Of a stretch of DNA of 20,156 bases, positions 5,791 through 12,718 are shown in pieces. The number at the start of each line of letters is the position of its first letter. Position 1 is the stretch's first letter. The DNA is from a virus, in IMG/VR virus record IMGVR_UViG_3300009172_000097, positions 1-20,156 of that record. The stretch is one strand, 5' to 3'. The position numbers and the translations under genes are program-made. A model generated the notes under the pieces. That model ran no database searches. It had not been told where the DNA came from and was given only the letters and a program-made list of their open reading frames with translations.

Positions 5791-5965
5791 AAGTGATAAA
5801 ATAGTAGAAGATTTAAAAAAAGAATTTGATATAAGAAGTTGTGTTGGTATAGATAAATATAAAACAACACTACAAGATAATAACAAAGATGATTTTTTGC
5901 AGCACTTAAAAGAAGAACTTATGGATGCAGCATTATATATTCAAAAACTACAAAGTAATGAGTAA
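5780..5965 (+). CDS. Very small MazG-like helical protein (61 aa)
   Basis: The sequence has KYKTTLQDN, then LQHLKEELMDAALYIQKL. The EELMD stretch matches the EExxD metal-binding motif of all-alpha NTP pyrophosphohydrolases (MazG-like), and the GxxKYxTTL...LxHLxEELMDAxxY pattern is familiar from short phage proteins of that group. Only one of the two acidic motifs is present and the protein is far shorter than a full enzyme, so it may be a half-domain acting as an oligomer, or a non-catalytic relative. Two consecutive ATG codons (5780, 5783) are possible starts. The stop overlaps the helicase gene by 8 nt. Confidence 0.6.
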   Translation: MMSKSDKIVEDLKKEFDIRSCVGIDKYKTTLQDNNKDDFLQHLKEELMDAALYIQKLQSNE

Positions 5966-6914
5966 ACCAACACCAGCATGGGTGGGCCAATACACAGCCT
6001 TCAATGATGCACTTAAATACATGTATGCTAGGTCAACAGGAGCTGAGAAATCAATATATACTCCATGGCCCAAGTTTAATGATGCTGCAACTGACGGTTT
6101 AGAATGGAATACACTTACTGTTATTGGTGGTAGACCTGGTTCAGGTAAAACTCTGATTAAAGATCAGATAATACGTGAGTCTTTTATGCTTAACCCTAAT
6201 GATGACTTTAGAGTATTAGAATTTCAATTTGAAATGGTTGGTAGAACATCAGCCATTAGAGAATTTAGTTCTATTACTGGTAAAACATATAAAGAACTGT
6301 GTAGTGCAGGTTCTGTATTAGGTGCAGATGTAATGACTAGTTGTCATCAGTATGCAAAAGAACGTGTAAAGTACCCGGTAGATATTATATCAACACCTTT
6401 GACTGTTAATCAAATGCGTGAGCAAGTTGATGCTTACATGGTTAAACATCAAGGTAAGAAAACAATTATTACACTAGATCACACTATGCTTGTAAAAAGA
6501 GCTCCTTATCAGAATAACTCATTAGATATGTTATTTGAACTAGGTGAATTCTTTACACAATGTAAACGTGATTACCCTTGTTTATTTATTGCATTGTCAC
6601 AGCTTAATAGAAATATTGATAACCCTGACAGAGCAATTGACGGTAAGTATGGTAATTATATTCTTGAGTCAGATATATTTGGATCAGATGCTATGTTACA
6701 ACATGCAGATATGTTGATTGGTATTAACCGGCCAGCAAAACAAAAGATTAGGTTCTATGGACCTGATAGATATATTATAGAAAATGATAGAACCTTGGTA
6801 CTTCATTTCTTGAAAGCTAGGAATGGTGATGCAAGAATGAGTTTTTTCAAAGCAGAATTTGAGAAAATGCAAATTGCAGAAATGGCTACACCAGGACAAC
6901 AAGAACGCAGATGA
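5958..6914 (+). CDS. DnaB-family replicative helicase, ATPase domain only (318 aa)
   Basis: Hexameric RecA-like helicase that would unwind the phage fork. Motifs: Walker A GRPGSGKT at residues 58-65, Walker B TIITLDHT with Asp174, the DnaB H3-type motif ALSQLNR at 212-218 and the KARNG motif near 286 that corresponds to the KxRxG region carrying the arginine finger. About 50 residues precede the ATPase, so the DnaB N-terminal primase-binding domain is missing or very reduced, as in several phage helicases. I use ATG 5958 (MSKPTPAW), which overlaps the previous stop by 8 nt; an upstream in-frame ATG at 5925 lies deep in that gene. The stop overlaps the next gene by ATGA. Loader and primase contacts are not visible. 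Confidence 0.87.
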   Translation: MSKPTPAWVGQYTAFNDALKYMYARSTGAEKSIYTPWPKFNDAATDGLEWNTLTVIGGRPGSGKTLIKDQIIRESFMLNPNDDFRVLEFQFEMVGRTSAIREFSSITGKTYKELCSAGSVLGADVMTSCHQYAKERVKYPVDIISTPLTVNQMREQVDAYMVKHQGKKTIITLDHTMLVKRAPYQNNSLDMLFELGEFFTQCKRDYPCLFIALSQLNRNIDNPDRAIDGKYGNYILESDIFGSDAMLQHADMLIGINRPAKQKIRFYGPDRYIIENDRTLVLHFLKARNGDARMSFFKAEFEKMQIAEMATPGQQERR

Positions 6915-7477
6915 TAAGCACTAAAAAATTAAAAATAGAAAATATGGGACTGACACCAGACCAACGTAAAACTAAAGTTGCAAAACTAAGAGAAGAACAT
7001 GAAAATTATTTTCAAATAGGAGGTAATATTAATGCTCAATATATACCAAAGATGGCTTATAGACCAAAAGGAAAAGATGAACTACACGTATCATTCTTTC
7101 CTAGTGAGCTAGAAAAAGAGGAAGACATATATACTGAATTTGTTAGTATAGATTATGATTCAGAAGATCCAAAAAGAACATTATATTTACATAAGTATAA
7201 TCCTCATTGGAAATCAGAATATGAATTAGTTACATCTGGTTCTGGATTTCAAAGACATCTTATTCCAGTAAATGAATTAAAAGTTATAAATGATGTAACT
7301 TCAAGAAATGATAATCATCCAATTAAAAATATAATAACTCTTCCATCGTCAACAAGTACATTATTTGACTTACCAAATCCAGATGGCATTAGCCCTACTG
7401 CATTAATTGATAAACTTGAAGAGATTAATCAAACATTAATAACATTAACCAAAGTAATAAATAAATTTAACAAGTAA
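6911..7477 (+). CDS. Hypothetical protein between helicase and Sak4-like ATPase (188 aa)
   Basis: Unrecognised. Residues 12-32 are charged and helical (GLTPDQRKTKVAKLREEHENY), the middle is beta-rich with many Tyr and Phe (ELHVSFFPSELE, EFVSIDYDSED, RTLYLHKYNP), and the last 30 residues form an amphipathic helix (TALIDKLEEINQTLITLTKVI) that could oligomerise. ATGA coupling to the helicase gene and a 2-nt gap to the Sak4-like gene place it within the replication operon; a helicase accessory role is an inference. Confidence 0.62.
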   Translation: MISTKKLKIENMGLTPDQRKTKVAKLREEHENYFQIGGNINAQYIPKMAYRPKGKDELHVSFFPSELEKEEDIYTEFVSIDYDSEDPKRTLYLHKYNPHWKSEYELVTSGSGFQRHLIPVNELKVINDVTSRNDNHPIKNIITLPSSTSTLFDLPNPDGISPTALIDKLEEINQTLITLTKVINKFNK

Positions 7478-7479
7478 AC

Positions 7480-8163
7480 ATGGCAAACAGCGTATTAGTT
7501 ATTGCTGATTCAGGGACAGGAAAGTCTACCTCAATCAGAACATTAGATCCAAAAGAGACTTTTATTATAAATATAGCTAACAAACCTTTACCGTTTAGAG
7601 GTTGGAAGGGCAAGTACACTCAGATAACAAAAGATCATCCAAAAGGAAATCTAACATCTGCAGCTACTGCACCTGGTATCATTAAAGCAATGAAGCATGT
7701 AAATGATAAGATGGGCCATATCAAAACTATTGTAGTTGATGATTGGCAATATATGAGTTCTTTTGAATATTTTGATAGAGCACATGAGAAAGGATATGAA
7801 AAGTTTACACAGATTGCTGCTAACTTGGCCATGGTTGCTAAGTTACCTAAAGATCTAAGAGAAGACTTAAATATTATTTTCTTAACTCATTCAGAAGATT
7901 CAACTGATTTAAATGGAAACAGAAAAGTTAAAGCAAAAACTATTGGTAAGATGATAGATAATACTTTAACTTTGGAGGGTCTATTTTCAATAGTGTTGTT
8001 TGGTAAAGTAAATAAATTAGATGATGGTGAACTTGAATACGGTTTTGAAACTCAAAACAATGGAGAGAACACATGTAAATCACCAATGGGTATGTTTAAG
8101 GATAAATTTATTCCTAATGACCTGCAATTCGTAATAAGTTGTATTGAGGAATACAACAAATAA
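7480..8163 (+). CDS. Sak4-like RecA-fold ATPase
   Basis: Single-domain RecA-like NTPase of the AAA_24/Sak4 type, in phages a single-strand annealing or strand-exchange recombinase. Walker A GTGKS at residues 12-16, right at the N-terminus as is typical; Walker B IVVDDW at residues 84-89; and a FLTHSED segment near residue 134 consistent with the sensor region. The length (227 aa) suits the family. The next gene has features of an ssDNA-binding protein, the usual partner of Sak4, which strengthens the call. A generic phage NTP-binding protein remains possible. Confidence 0.78.
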   Translation: MANSVLVIADSGTGKSTSIRTLDPKETFIINIANKPLPFRGWKGKYTQITKDHPKGNLTSAATAPGIIKAMKHVNDKMGHIKTIVVDDWQYMSSFEYFDRAHEKGYEKFTQIAANLAMVAKLPKDLREDLNIIFLTHSEDSTDLNGNRKVKAKTIGKMIDNTLTLEGLFSIVLFGKVNKLDDGELEYGFETQNNGENTCKSPMGMFKDKFIPNDLQFVISCIEEYNK

Positions 8164-8185
8164 ATTAATTTAAAAATCAAAAATT

Positions 8186-8860
8186 ATGTTAAGTACTAAA
8201 GACATGTCTGCCGGATCAGGCGGAACAAAACCAGTAATTGGAACAGGAAATCAAAAAGTAAAGATCAATTCAATTACATTTGATCAAACGCCATATGATA
8301 TGAATGCATACAATATTACATTGCATGTAGAAAGTGAACCAATTACCGGAGAATTCAACGGATTCTTAAAAGATGTAAATAATCCTAATGGACCCAAGTT
8401 TGAAGGTCAAGTAGGTAGAGTAAGATTCTCTCCATATCCATTTAAAGATGCTACATTAGCAAATGGTAATGAAATTAGTAGAGATACAGAAGTATTGAAA
8501 GCTATGGTATTTTTATCAGAAGTAGTTGATAAGAGAGATGAGCTTGATGCTATTCAGGCAAACACTATTGAAGATTTCATGATGAAAGCTTCAAAGATTT
8601 GTTCTGGGACTGGTTACATCAACGCATGCTTAGGTGCACGTGAGTGGGAAAACAAAGAAGGTTATGTAAATAATGATTTATTTTTACCTAAAAGAAACAG
8701 AATGGGTGTACCATTAGAAGCTTTGGATACAGAAAATTCTAATTTAATTTCTTTTGATAGTGGTGATAAAAATCATTTCAGAGGAATGGAAAAGAAAGAA
8801 TCAACTCCAGCAAGTAATTTTGAACCGGCTCCTACTGCAGGATCTGATTTTGAATTATAA
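8186..8860 (+). CDS. Probable phage ssDNA-binding protein (224 aa)
   Basis: Beta-rich protein: KVKINSITFDQTPYDMNAYNI with alternating hydrophobics, then an ITGEFNGFL strand and a GRVRFSPYPF strand, suggesting an OB-like barrel in the first 100 residues. A helical middle follows, then a low-complexity linker and a short acidic, hydrophobic-ending tail (SDFEL). Disordered acidic tails of this kind in SSB proteins recruit partner enzymes. It follows the Sak4-like gene after 22 nt and is followed by a strong terminator, so it closes the operon. No SSB signature is certain; the call rests on fold hints, tail and context. Confidence 0.58.
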   Translation: MLSTKDMSAGSGGTKPVIGTGNQKVKINSITFDQTPYDMNAYNITLHVESEPITGEFNGFLKDVNNPNGPKFEGQVGRVRFSPYPFKDATLANGNEISRDTEVLKAMVFLSEVVDKRDELDAIQANTIEDFMMKASKICSGTGYINACLGAREWENKEGYVNNDLFLPKRNRMGVPLEALDTENSNLISFDSGDKNHFRGMEKKESTPASNFEPAPTAGSDFEL

Positions 8861-8876
8861 TATCCTTAATTAAAAG

Positions 8877-8912
8877 AATGGGCTCAGTATATTGCTGGGC
8901 CTATTTTTTTTT
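8877..8912 (+). terminator. Intrinsic terminator after the SSB-like gene
   Basis: Stem 8877-8887 pairs with 8895-8905 (core GGCTCAG with CTGGGCC, two G-U pairs in all) around a 7-nt loop, followed by nine T residues at 8904-8912. It ends the 4128-8860 transcription unit just before the primase promoter. Confidence 0.85.
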
Positions 8913-8922
8913 AATACATTTG
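8892..8922 (+). promoter_or_regulatory. Bacteroidota-type promoter (TTG-N20-TACATTTG)
   Basis: TTG at 8892-8894 lies in the loop and 3' edge of the terminator hairpin, and TACATTTG at 8915-8922 matches TAnnTTTG, with the same 20-nt spacing as the promoter at 4076. The primase ATG is at 8927, only 4 nt after the box, so the message would be leaderless or nearly so. Confidence 0.5.
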
Positions 8923-8926
8923 GTTT

Positions 8927-9904
8927 ATGTTTAACACAAAAAATATTGTAGGAGAAGGACATGACGTACCAAGCACTTGGATTTTTCAATATTACTTAGA
9001 CCTTCCTGAACAACTTACAGGACAAGACATAAAGATTAAATCAATATTTAATCCTAATGAACGTACTCCTAGTTTTTGCATATATGTAGATAAATCTATT
9101 ATGCAGTATAAGTTTAAAGACTTTTCAACAGGAAAAAGTGGTAATAAAATAGATTTAGTTAAGTTAGTTCTTAACCTGGAATTTCATGATGCTATGACAA
9201 GAATAGTATCAGATTATAATAAGCATGTAACGTCATCAGACTATATACAACACAAATTTCAACCAGAAACTAAGTGGGAAATTGATTTCATTAAAGAAAG
9301 AGGATGGACTACTGAAGATAGAAAGTTTTGGTTATCATTTAGAATAGGTCAAACCATGCTTAGCATGTATAATGTAAAACCTATTGATTATTACAATCTT
9401 ATCAAAGATGACTCAGGTGAAATAAGAAAGTTAACAATTGGTAGCAAATGGTGCTATGGTTACTTTGACAAAAGCGGTGAAGTTTATAAAATTTATCAAC
9501 CTTTTAGTAAGAAATACAAATTTTATAAAGCTAAATCATATCTACAGGGTAAAGATCAACTTAAATTTGATCAACCTTATTTAGTCATATGTTCTTCACT
9601 TAAAGACGCTATGTGTCTTAAAGGTATGGGGTATAACCTTGAAGTTATAGCTCCAGACTCAGAAAATACTATGATTAAACCTCATATAATTCAACATTTC
9701 AAAAAAAAATATAAGAAAGTAATAACACTTTTTGATAATGATGAGGCTGGCCTCAAGGCTGTAGAGAGATATGCTGATGCATATAAAATCAATGGATTTG
9801 TACTAACTATATGTAAAGACATATCAGACGCTATGAAGTCACATGGTTTTGATAAGGTTCATGCAATGTTAAAACCATTATTAAAAGAAACATTAAATAA
9901 ATAA
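8927..9904 (+). CDS. DnaG-like (TOPRIM) DNA primase
   Basis: Would make RNA primers for the phage fork. The N-terminal 80 residues follow the layout of the CHC2 zinc domain (NPNERTPSF, then KFKDFSTGKSGNKIDLV) but the zinc-binding Cys and His are gone. The TOPRIM domain covers about residues 218-310: DNDEAG at 270-275 and KDISDAM near 298 are kept, while the expected Glu of the first motif (EGxxD in the family) is Ser223 in SSLKD. Length 325 aa is short for a primase, with no helicase-binding domain obvious. The ATG is only 4 nt after a -7 box, so translation may begin on a leaderless message. Primase is the best fit; loss of the Glu leaves activity uncertain. Confidence 0.8.
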   Translation: MFNTKNIVGEGHDVPSTWIFQYYLDLPEQLTGQDIKIKSIFNPNERTPSFCIYVDKSIMQYKFKDFSTGKSGNKIDLVKLVLNLEFHDAMTRIVSDYNKHVTSSDYIQHKFQPETKWEIDFIKERGWTTEDRKFWLSFRIGQTMLSMYNVKPIDYYNLIKDDSGEIRKLTIGSKWCYGYFDKSGEVYKIYQPFSKKYKFYKAKSYLQGKDQLKFDQPYLVICSSLKDAMCLKGMGYNLEVIAPDSENTMIKPHIIQHFKKKYKKVITLFDNDEAGLKAVERYADAYKINGFVLTICKDISDAMKSHGFDKVHAMLKPLLKETLNK

Positions 9905-9906
9905 AA

Positions 9907-10236
9907 ATGAAAAAAAGTAAATTAATTAGTAAAGTAAACAGGTATTTAGTATTATCAAAAGAGTTTGAACAAGATGTAGATATATTATTTGAAGATAGAG
10001 CGATAGAAGCATCATCAATGGTTTTAAGATCATCATCAGGAAACGTAAGTTATATTGGGAGTTCTGATAGTTTTAGTTTAAACAATGTAGTAGTGGAAGC
10101 CAAAACAAGAGCGGAGGTTATTCTAAATAAGGCATTGGAAGAGGCAAACCGCTCAGATAGATATGATGAGTATAAAAAACTTCAAGATACTCTTAGTATG
10201 TATGTTACATTTTATATTGATGAATTAAATAAATAA
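9907..10236 (+). CDS. Hypothetical helical protein (109 aa)
   Basis: Follows the primase after 2 nt, so it is co-transcribed. Begins MKKSKLISKVNRYL and ends YVTFYIDELNK. Two helical ends enclose a Ser-rich beta section (SSSGNVSYIGSSDSFSL). No motif recognised. An A-rich tract from the primase 3' end precedes the start. Confidence 0.62.
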   Translation: MKKSKLISKVNRYLVLSKEFEQDVDILFEDRAIEASSMVLRSSSGNVSYIGSSDSFSLNNVVVEAKTRAEVILNKALEEANRSDRYDEYKKLQDTLSMYVTFYIDELNK

Positions 10237-10249
10237 ATAAAAATTACTG

Positions 10250-10399
10250 ATGAAGAAACCTACTCTTAACCAAAATTTTAGATGGAGATGGGTATTATTA
10301 ATATTATATATTATTTTTTCAATAATATATACAACAGTAGATTTAATAATTAAATTAATAAATGGGGGTGGGAATTTTAAAGATACGTTCAAGTTTTAG
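10250..10399 (+). CDS. Single-pass membrane peptide (49 aa)
   Basis: A 49-residue peptide with a basic N-terminus (NFRWRW), one hydrophobic helix from about residue 14 to 37 rich in Ile and Leu, and a short tail with three Gly. Ends in TAG. An ATG after an A/T-rich tract and a correct spot between two genes support it. Possible roles include lysis or membrane anchoring; none can be chosen from sequence. Confidence 0.5.
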   Translation: MKKPTLNQNFRWRWVLLILYIIFSIIYTTVDLIIKLINGGGNFKDTFKF

Positions 10400-10447
10400 A
10401 CCTTAAACTAAAAACTATAAAAGCCCCTATTAATAAATTAAATAAAT

Positions 10448-10558
10448 ATGATAGAAGCAATAGGTTGGCTAACAATAGCTGTAGTAGTAATGATAGTTGG
10501 TAAAGCAATAGCTAAGAAGTTATGGCCAGAAGACTGGAATAATGATCCATTTTCATGA
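10448..10558 (+). CDS. Small membrane peptide (36 aa)
   Basis: A 36-residue peptide with a hydrophobic helix (about residues 4-20), a basic stretch (KAIAKK) and a polar, acidic tail (EDWNNDPFS). Ends in an ATGA overlap with the next gene, which is the main reason to believe it is translated. A/T-rich tract upstream. Function unknown. Confidence 0.5.
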   Translation: MIEAIGWLTIAVVVMIVGKAIAKKLWPEDWNNDPFS

Positions 10559-10692
10559 AGAAGAAGGAAAAAATAATAACAAAAGATCAATCTATGATTG
10601 ATTTGTATAATTCTTTAAAAGACCAAGATCAAGGAGAAGGTGTTTATTTAGGTGATGATATGTATTTGCAACCTGATGGAGAAATAATCTAA
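10555..10692 (+). CDS. Hypothetical small protein (45 aa)
   Basis: Begins MKKKEKIITK at an ATGA junction with the membrane peptide gene and ends GDDMYLQPDGEII. The acidic tail with a YLxPDG turn resembles a small beta hairpin. No family recognised. Confidence 0.5.
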   Translation: MKKKEKIITKDQSMIDLYNSLKDQDQGEGVYLGDDMYLQPDGEII

Positions 10693-10698
10693 AATAAT

Positions 10699-10908
10699 AT
10701 GGAATTATATAACGTACCTAGAAATAGTAGAATAAAAGTGGTTACTCAAGATAAAGTACCACCCGGAGCTCCGCCCGTTGATGAAGGAGAAGAACTTAAT
10801 TTTAGATCTATAGATGGAATGTATAGTTACTGCACTAGAAATAATGGTGAAGTAGTACATTTAGTAGCATGGACTGAAGTAGAAATAATAAAAGACTATG
10901 TCAAATAA
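10699..10908 (+). CDS. Hypothetical small beta-rich protein (69 aa)
   Basis: Sequence MELYNVPRNSRIKV, a Pro-rich acidic loop, then FRSIDGMYSYC and GEVVHLVAWTEVEII gives a small beta-barrel look (SH3-like by strand pattern only). Similar short proteins are, from memory, common in Bacteroidota phages near RusA-like genes, without a known role. It overlaps the RusA-like gene by 11 nt. Confidence 0.62.
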   Translation: MELYNVPRNSRIKVVTQDKVPPGAPPVDEGEELNFRSIDGMYSYCTRNNGEVVHLVAWTEVEIIKDYVK

Positions 10909-11275
10909 AAAATGGTGGATACCAGGAAATGTACCTTCTAGTAAAAACGGAAGAAGATGGACAGGTAAATACTTTATTGCTAGCAAAGCTGTAATGACTT
11001 ATAGGAAAGCAACTAAAGATATTTATGCTGAATATACTGAAGAGTTTAAAAAGGAATTAGAAAACCATGAACTTCCAGTAAAAATATCTTTTGAATTTGT
11101 TAGAGGCAGCCGCCATAAATTTGACTATCTAAACCCTGCACAAACAGTACAGGATGATATGGTTAAGTATGGTTGGATTGAAGATGACAATGCTGAATTT
11201 ATAATTCCTGCATTTGAGCAATACACTTATAGTAAAGAAAACCCAGGAGTATGGATAGAGATCCTATCAAAATAA
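10898..11275 (+). CDS. RusA-like Holliday junction resolvase homolog (125 aa)
   Basis: RusA-family size and layout: an N-terminal GNVPSSKNGRR segment and the core FDYLNPAQTVQDDM (75-88) then IEDDNAE (94-100). In RusA the core reads D-x-D-N-x-x-K and is followed by a paired Asp; here Asp76 is kept, but the second Asp is Leu78 and the Lys is Gln82, while Asp86, Asp96 and Asp97 remain. It would resolve four-way junctions or trim branched DNA before packaging, if active. The altered residues make reduced or altered catalysis possible. Starts inside the preceding gene by 11 nt and overlaps the next by 25 nt. Confidence 0.8.
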   Translation: MSNKKWWIPGNVPSSKNGRRWTGKYFIASKAVMTYRKATKDIYAEYTEEFKKELENHELPVKISFEFVRGSRHKFDYLNPAQTVQDDMVKYGWIEDDNAEFIIPAFEQYTYSKENPGVWIEILSK

Positions 11276-11544
11276 TTGAATTAGAAGAATTCTTTAAGTT
11301 AAAAGAAATGTTTCAAGGCCTGCCTGATGATCAGGAATTGGCATGGGTAATTTATGAAAATAACTATAAAGATGACACAGCTGATTTATTAATGCATAAA
11401 GCATTAGTATTTAAAAACAGAAAAAAGTTTGCTGATGCTGTAAAATTCATTGATACACCAATACTTGGCAAACAACAATTATATATTTATATAGAAGAAA
11501 AGAAAATGCATTCTATTTATAAAAAAATATTAGATAAATTATGA
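11251..11544 (+). CDS. Hypothetical helical protein (97 aa)
   Basis: Overlaps the RusA-like gene by 25 nt in another frame. Acidic N-terminal helix (IKIIELEEFFKLKEMF), then a mainly helical body with an amphipathic KNRKKFADAVKF segment and a LDKL end. No motif recognised. Its stop overlaps an ATGA that opens a three-codon frame leading to the next gene. Confidence 0.62.
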   Translation: MDRDPIKIIELEEFFKLKEMFQGLPDDQELAWVIYENNYKDDTADLLMHKALVFKNRKKFADAVKFIDTPILGKQQLYIYIEEKKMHSIYKKILDKL

Positions 11545-11548
11545 AAAC

Positions 11549-12712
11549 ATGATTAATATTCAAGATCAGGTTGCTAGATCAACCAAAAGTTTAATATTTA
11601 CAGAGCCCTTTTACGGGCTCTTTTTAATTGGTATCAATAAACAATACAGTGAGCATATTTCTACAGCAGGAGTAAGCATGCGTGGTATTGGTATGCAATT
11701 GACAATAAACCCTGAGTTCTTTAATGGACTGAGTGAAGACCACAGATTTGGTTTAATAAAACATGAACTATTGCATATTGCATTTGGTCATCTATTATTA
11801 AGAGATCTATATTCTAATCATAAACTATTTAATATAGCTGCTGATTTAGAAATAAACCAGTACATACTGGAAAGTAAATTACCTGACGGTGGTTTATTAT
11901 TATCAAGTTTTCCTGAACTAAATCTTCCTACTAAAGCAGGTACTAAAAAGTACTATGAGCTTTTAGAACAGGCACAAAAAGATGGGTCTTCTCCATCATT
12001 AGGTAACCTAATGGACCAGATGGATGGTAATAGCCAACATTGTCATAGTACATGGGAAGAGTTTGATGCATTACCTGAAGCAGATAAAAAGTTAGTTCAA
12101 AAACAAATTGAACATCAATTAAAAGAAGCCGCTGAACAAACAGAAAAGAAACAAGGATCTATTCCTGGTGAGTTATCTGATCTTATACACAGGCTTATGC
12201 ACATTGAACCTGCAAAGTTTGATTGGAAAGGTTATTTAAGAAGATTTGTTGGTAATTCAAGTATTGTGTTTACTAAAAAGTTGAGACGTAAGTATAACAA
12301 ACGTTATTCTGGTAGTCCAGGCTTAAAAATTAAATTCAAAAATCACATTCTTGTTGGTGTTGACACAAGTGGATCTGTAAATAATGAAGAACTAAAAGAA
12401 TTTTTTAGTGAGCTTACGCATATGCATAAAACAGGTCATAAAATTACAGTAGCACAATGTGACACCCGCTTAGTAAGCGTGGAAGAATTTAAACCTAAAA
12501 AAGATTGGGAAATACACGGTCGTGGTGGAACTAGTTTTCAACCAGTAATTGACCACTTTAATGAAAAGAAAGGAGTTTATACAGCTCTAGTATATCTAAC
12601 AGATGGTGAAGCATATAATCCAGATAACTGTCCTAAGAATACCTTATGGGTTCTTAGTAGTATATCTAATATGAATAATGAGTTACCAGGACAAGTAATT
12701 AAATTAAATTAA
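11549..12712 (+). CDS. VWA-domain protein with metallopeptidase-like N-terminal domain (DUF2201 type)
   Basis: Two-part protein (387 aa). The N-terminal part has the zinc-protease-like HELLHIAFGH at residues 72-81, preceded by EPFYGLFL and INPEFF segments typical of this family. A Gln/Glu/Lys-rich helix covers about 170-200. The C-terminal part is a von Willebrand A domain: MIDAS motif DTSGS from residue 272, the GRGGTSF threonine loop near 330 and LTDGEA near 352. Proteins of this kind work with a MoxR-type ATPase, which is the next gene, 6 nt away. The substrate is unknown; the peptidase role is a family label, not proven. Codons 18-26 coincide with a strong terminator hairpin. The start is taken before it because the N-terminal segment fits the family. 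Confidence 0.85.
   Translation: MINIQDQVARSTKSLIFTEPFYGLFLIGINKQYSEHISTAGVSMRGIGMQLTINPEFFNGLSEDHRFGLIKHELLHIAFGHLLLRDLYSNHKLFNIAADLEINQYILESKLPDGGLLLSSFPELNLPTKAGTKKYYELLEQAQKDGSSPSLGNLMDQMDGNSQHCHSTWEEFDALPEADKKLVQKQIEHQLKEAAEQTEKKQGSIPGELSDLIHRLMHIEPAKFDWKGYLRRFVGNSSIVFTKKLRRKYNKRYSGSPGLKIKFKNHILVGVDTSGSVNNEELKEFFSELTHMHKTGHKITVAQCDTRLVSVEEFKPKKDWEIHGRGGTSFQPVIDHFNEKKGVYTALVYLTDGEAYNPDNCPKNTLWVLSSISNMNNELPGQVIKLN
11602..11625 (+). terminator. Terminator-like hairpin inside the VWA coding region
   Basis: AGAGCCC (11602-11608), a 6-nt loop and GGGCTCT (11615-11621) form a perfect 7-bp stem running into five T residues (11621-11625). The 3' arm GGGCT followed by T resembles the terminator ending at 18330. 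It lies 53 nt into the VWA gene and 58 nt past the previous stop. Confidence 0.7.
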
Positions 12713-12718
12713 TAGAAA

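Noticed and set aside
5925-5957. Longer start for the DnaB-type helicase
   Set aside because: Adds 11 residues that are an out-of-frame copy of the MazG-like gene end; ATG 5958 is typical.
10400-10447. Gap between the two membrane peptide genes, checked for a terminator or small RNA
   Set aside because: Contains AAAAGCCCC with no matching arm and no promoter; nothing supported.
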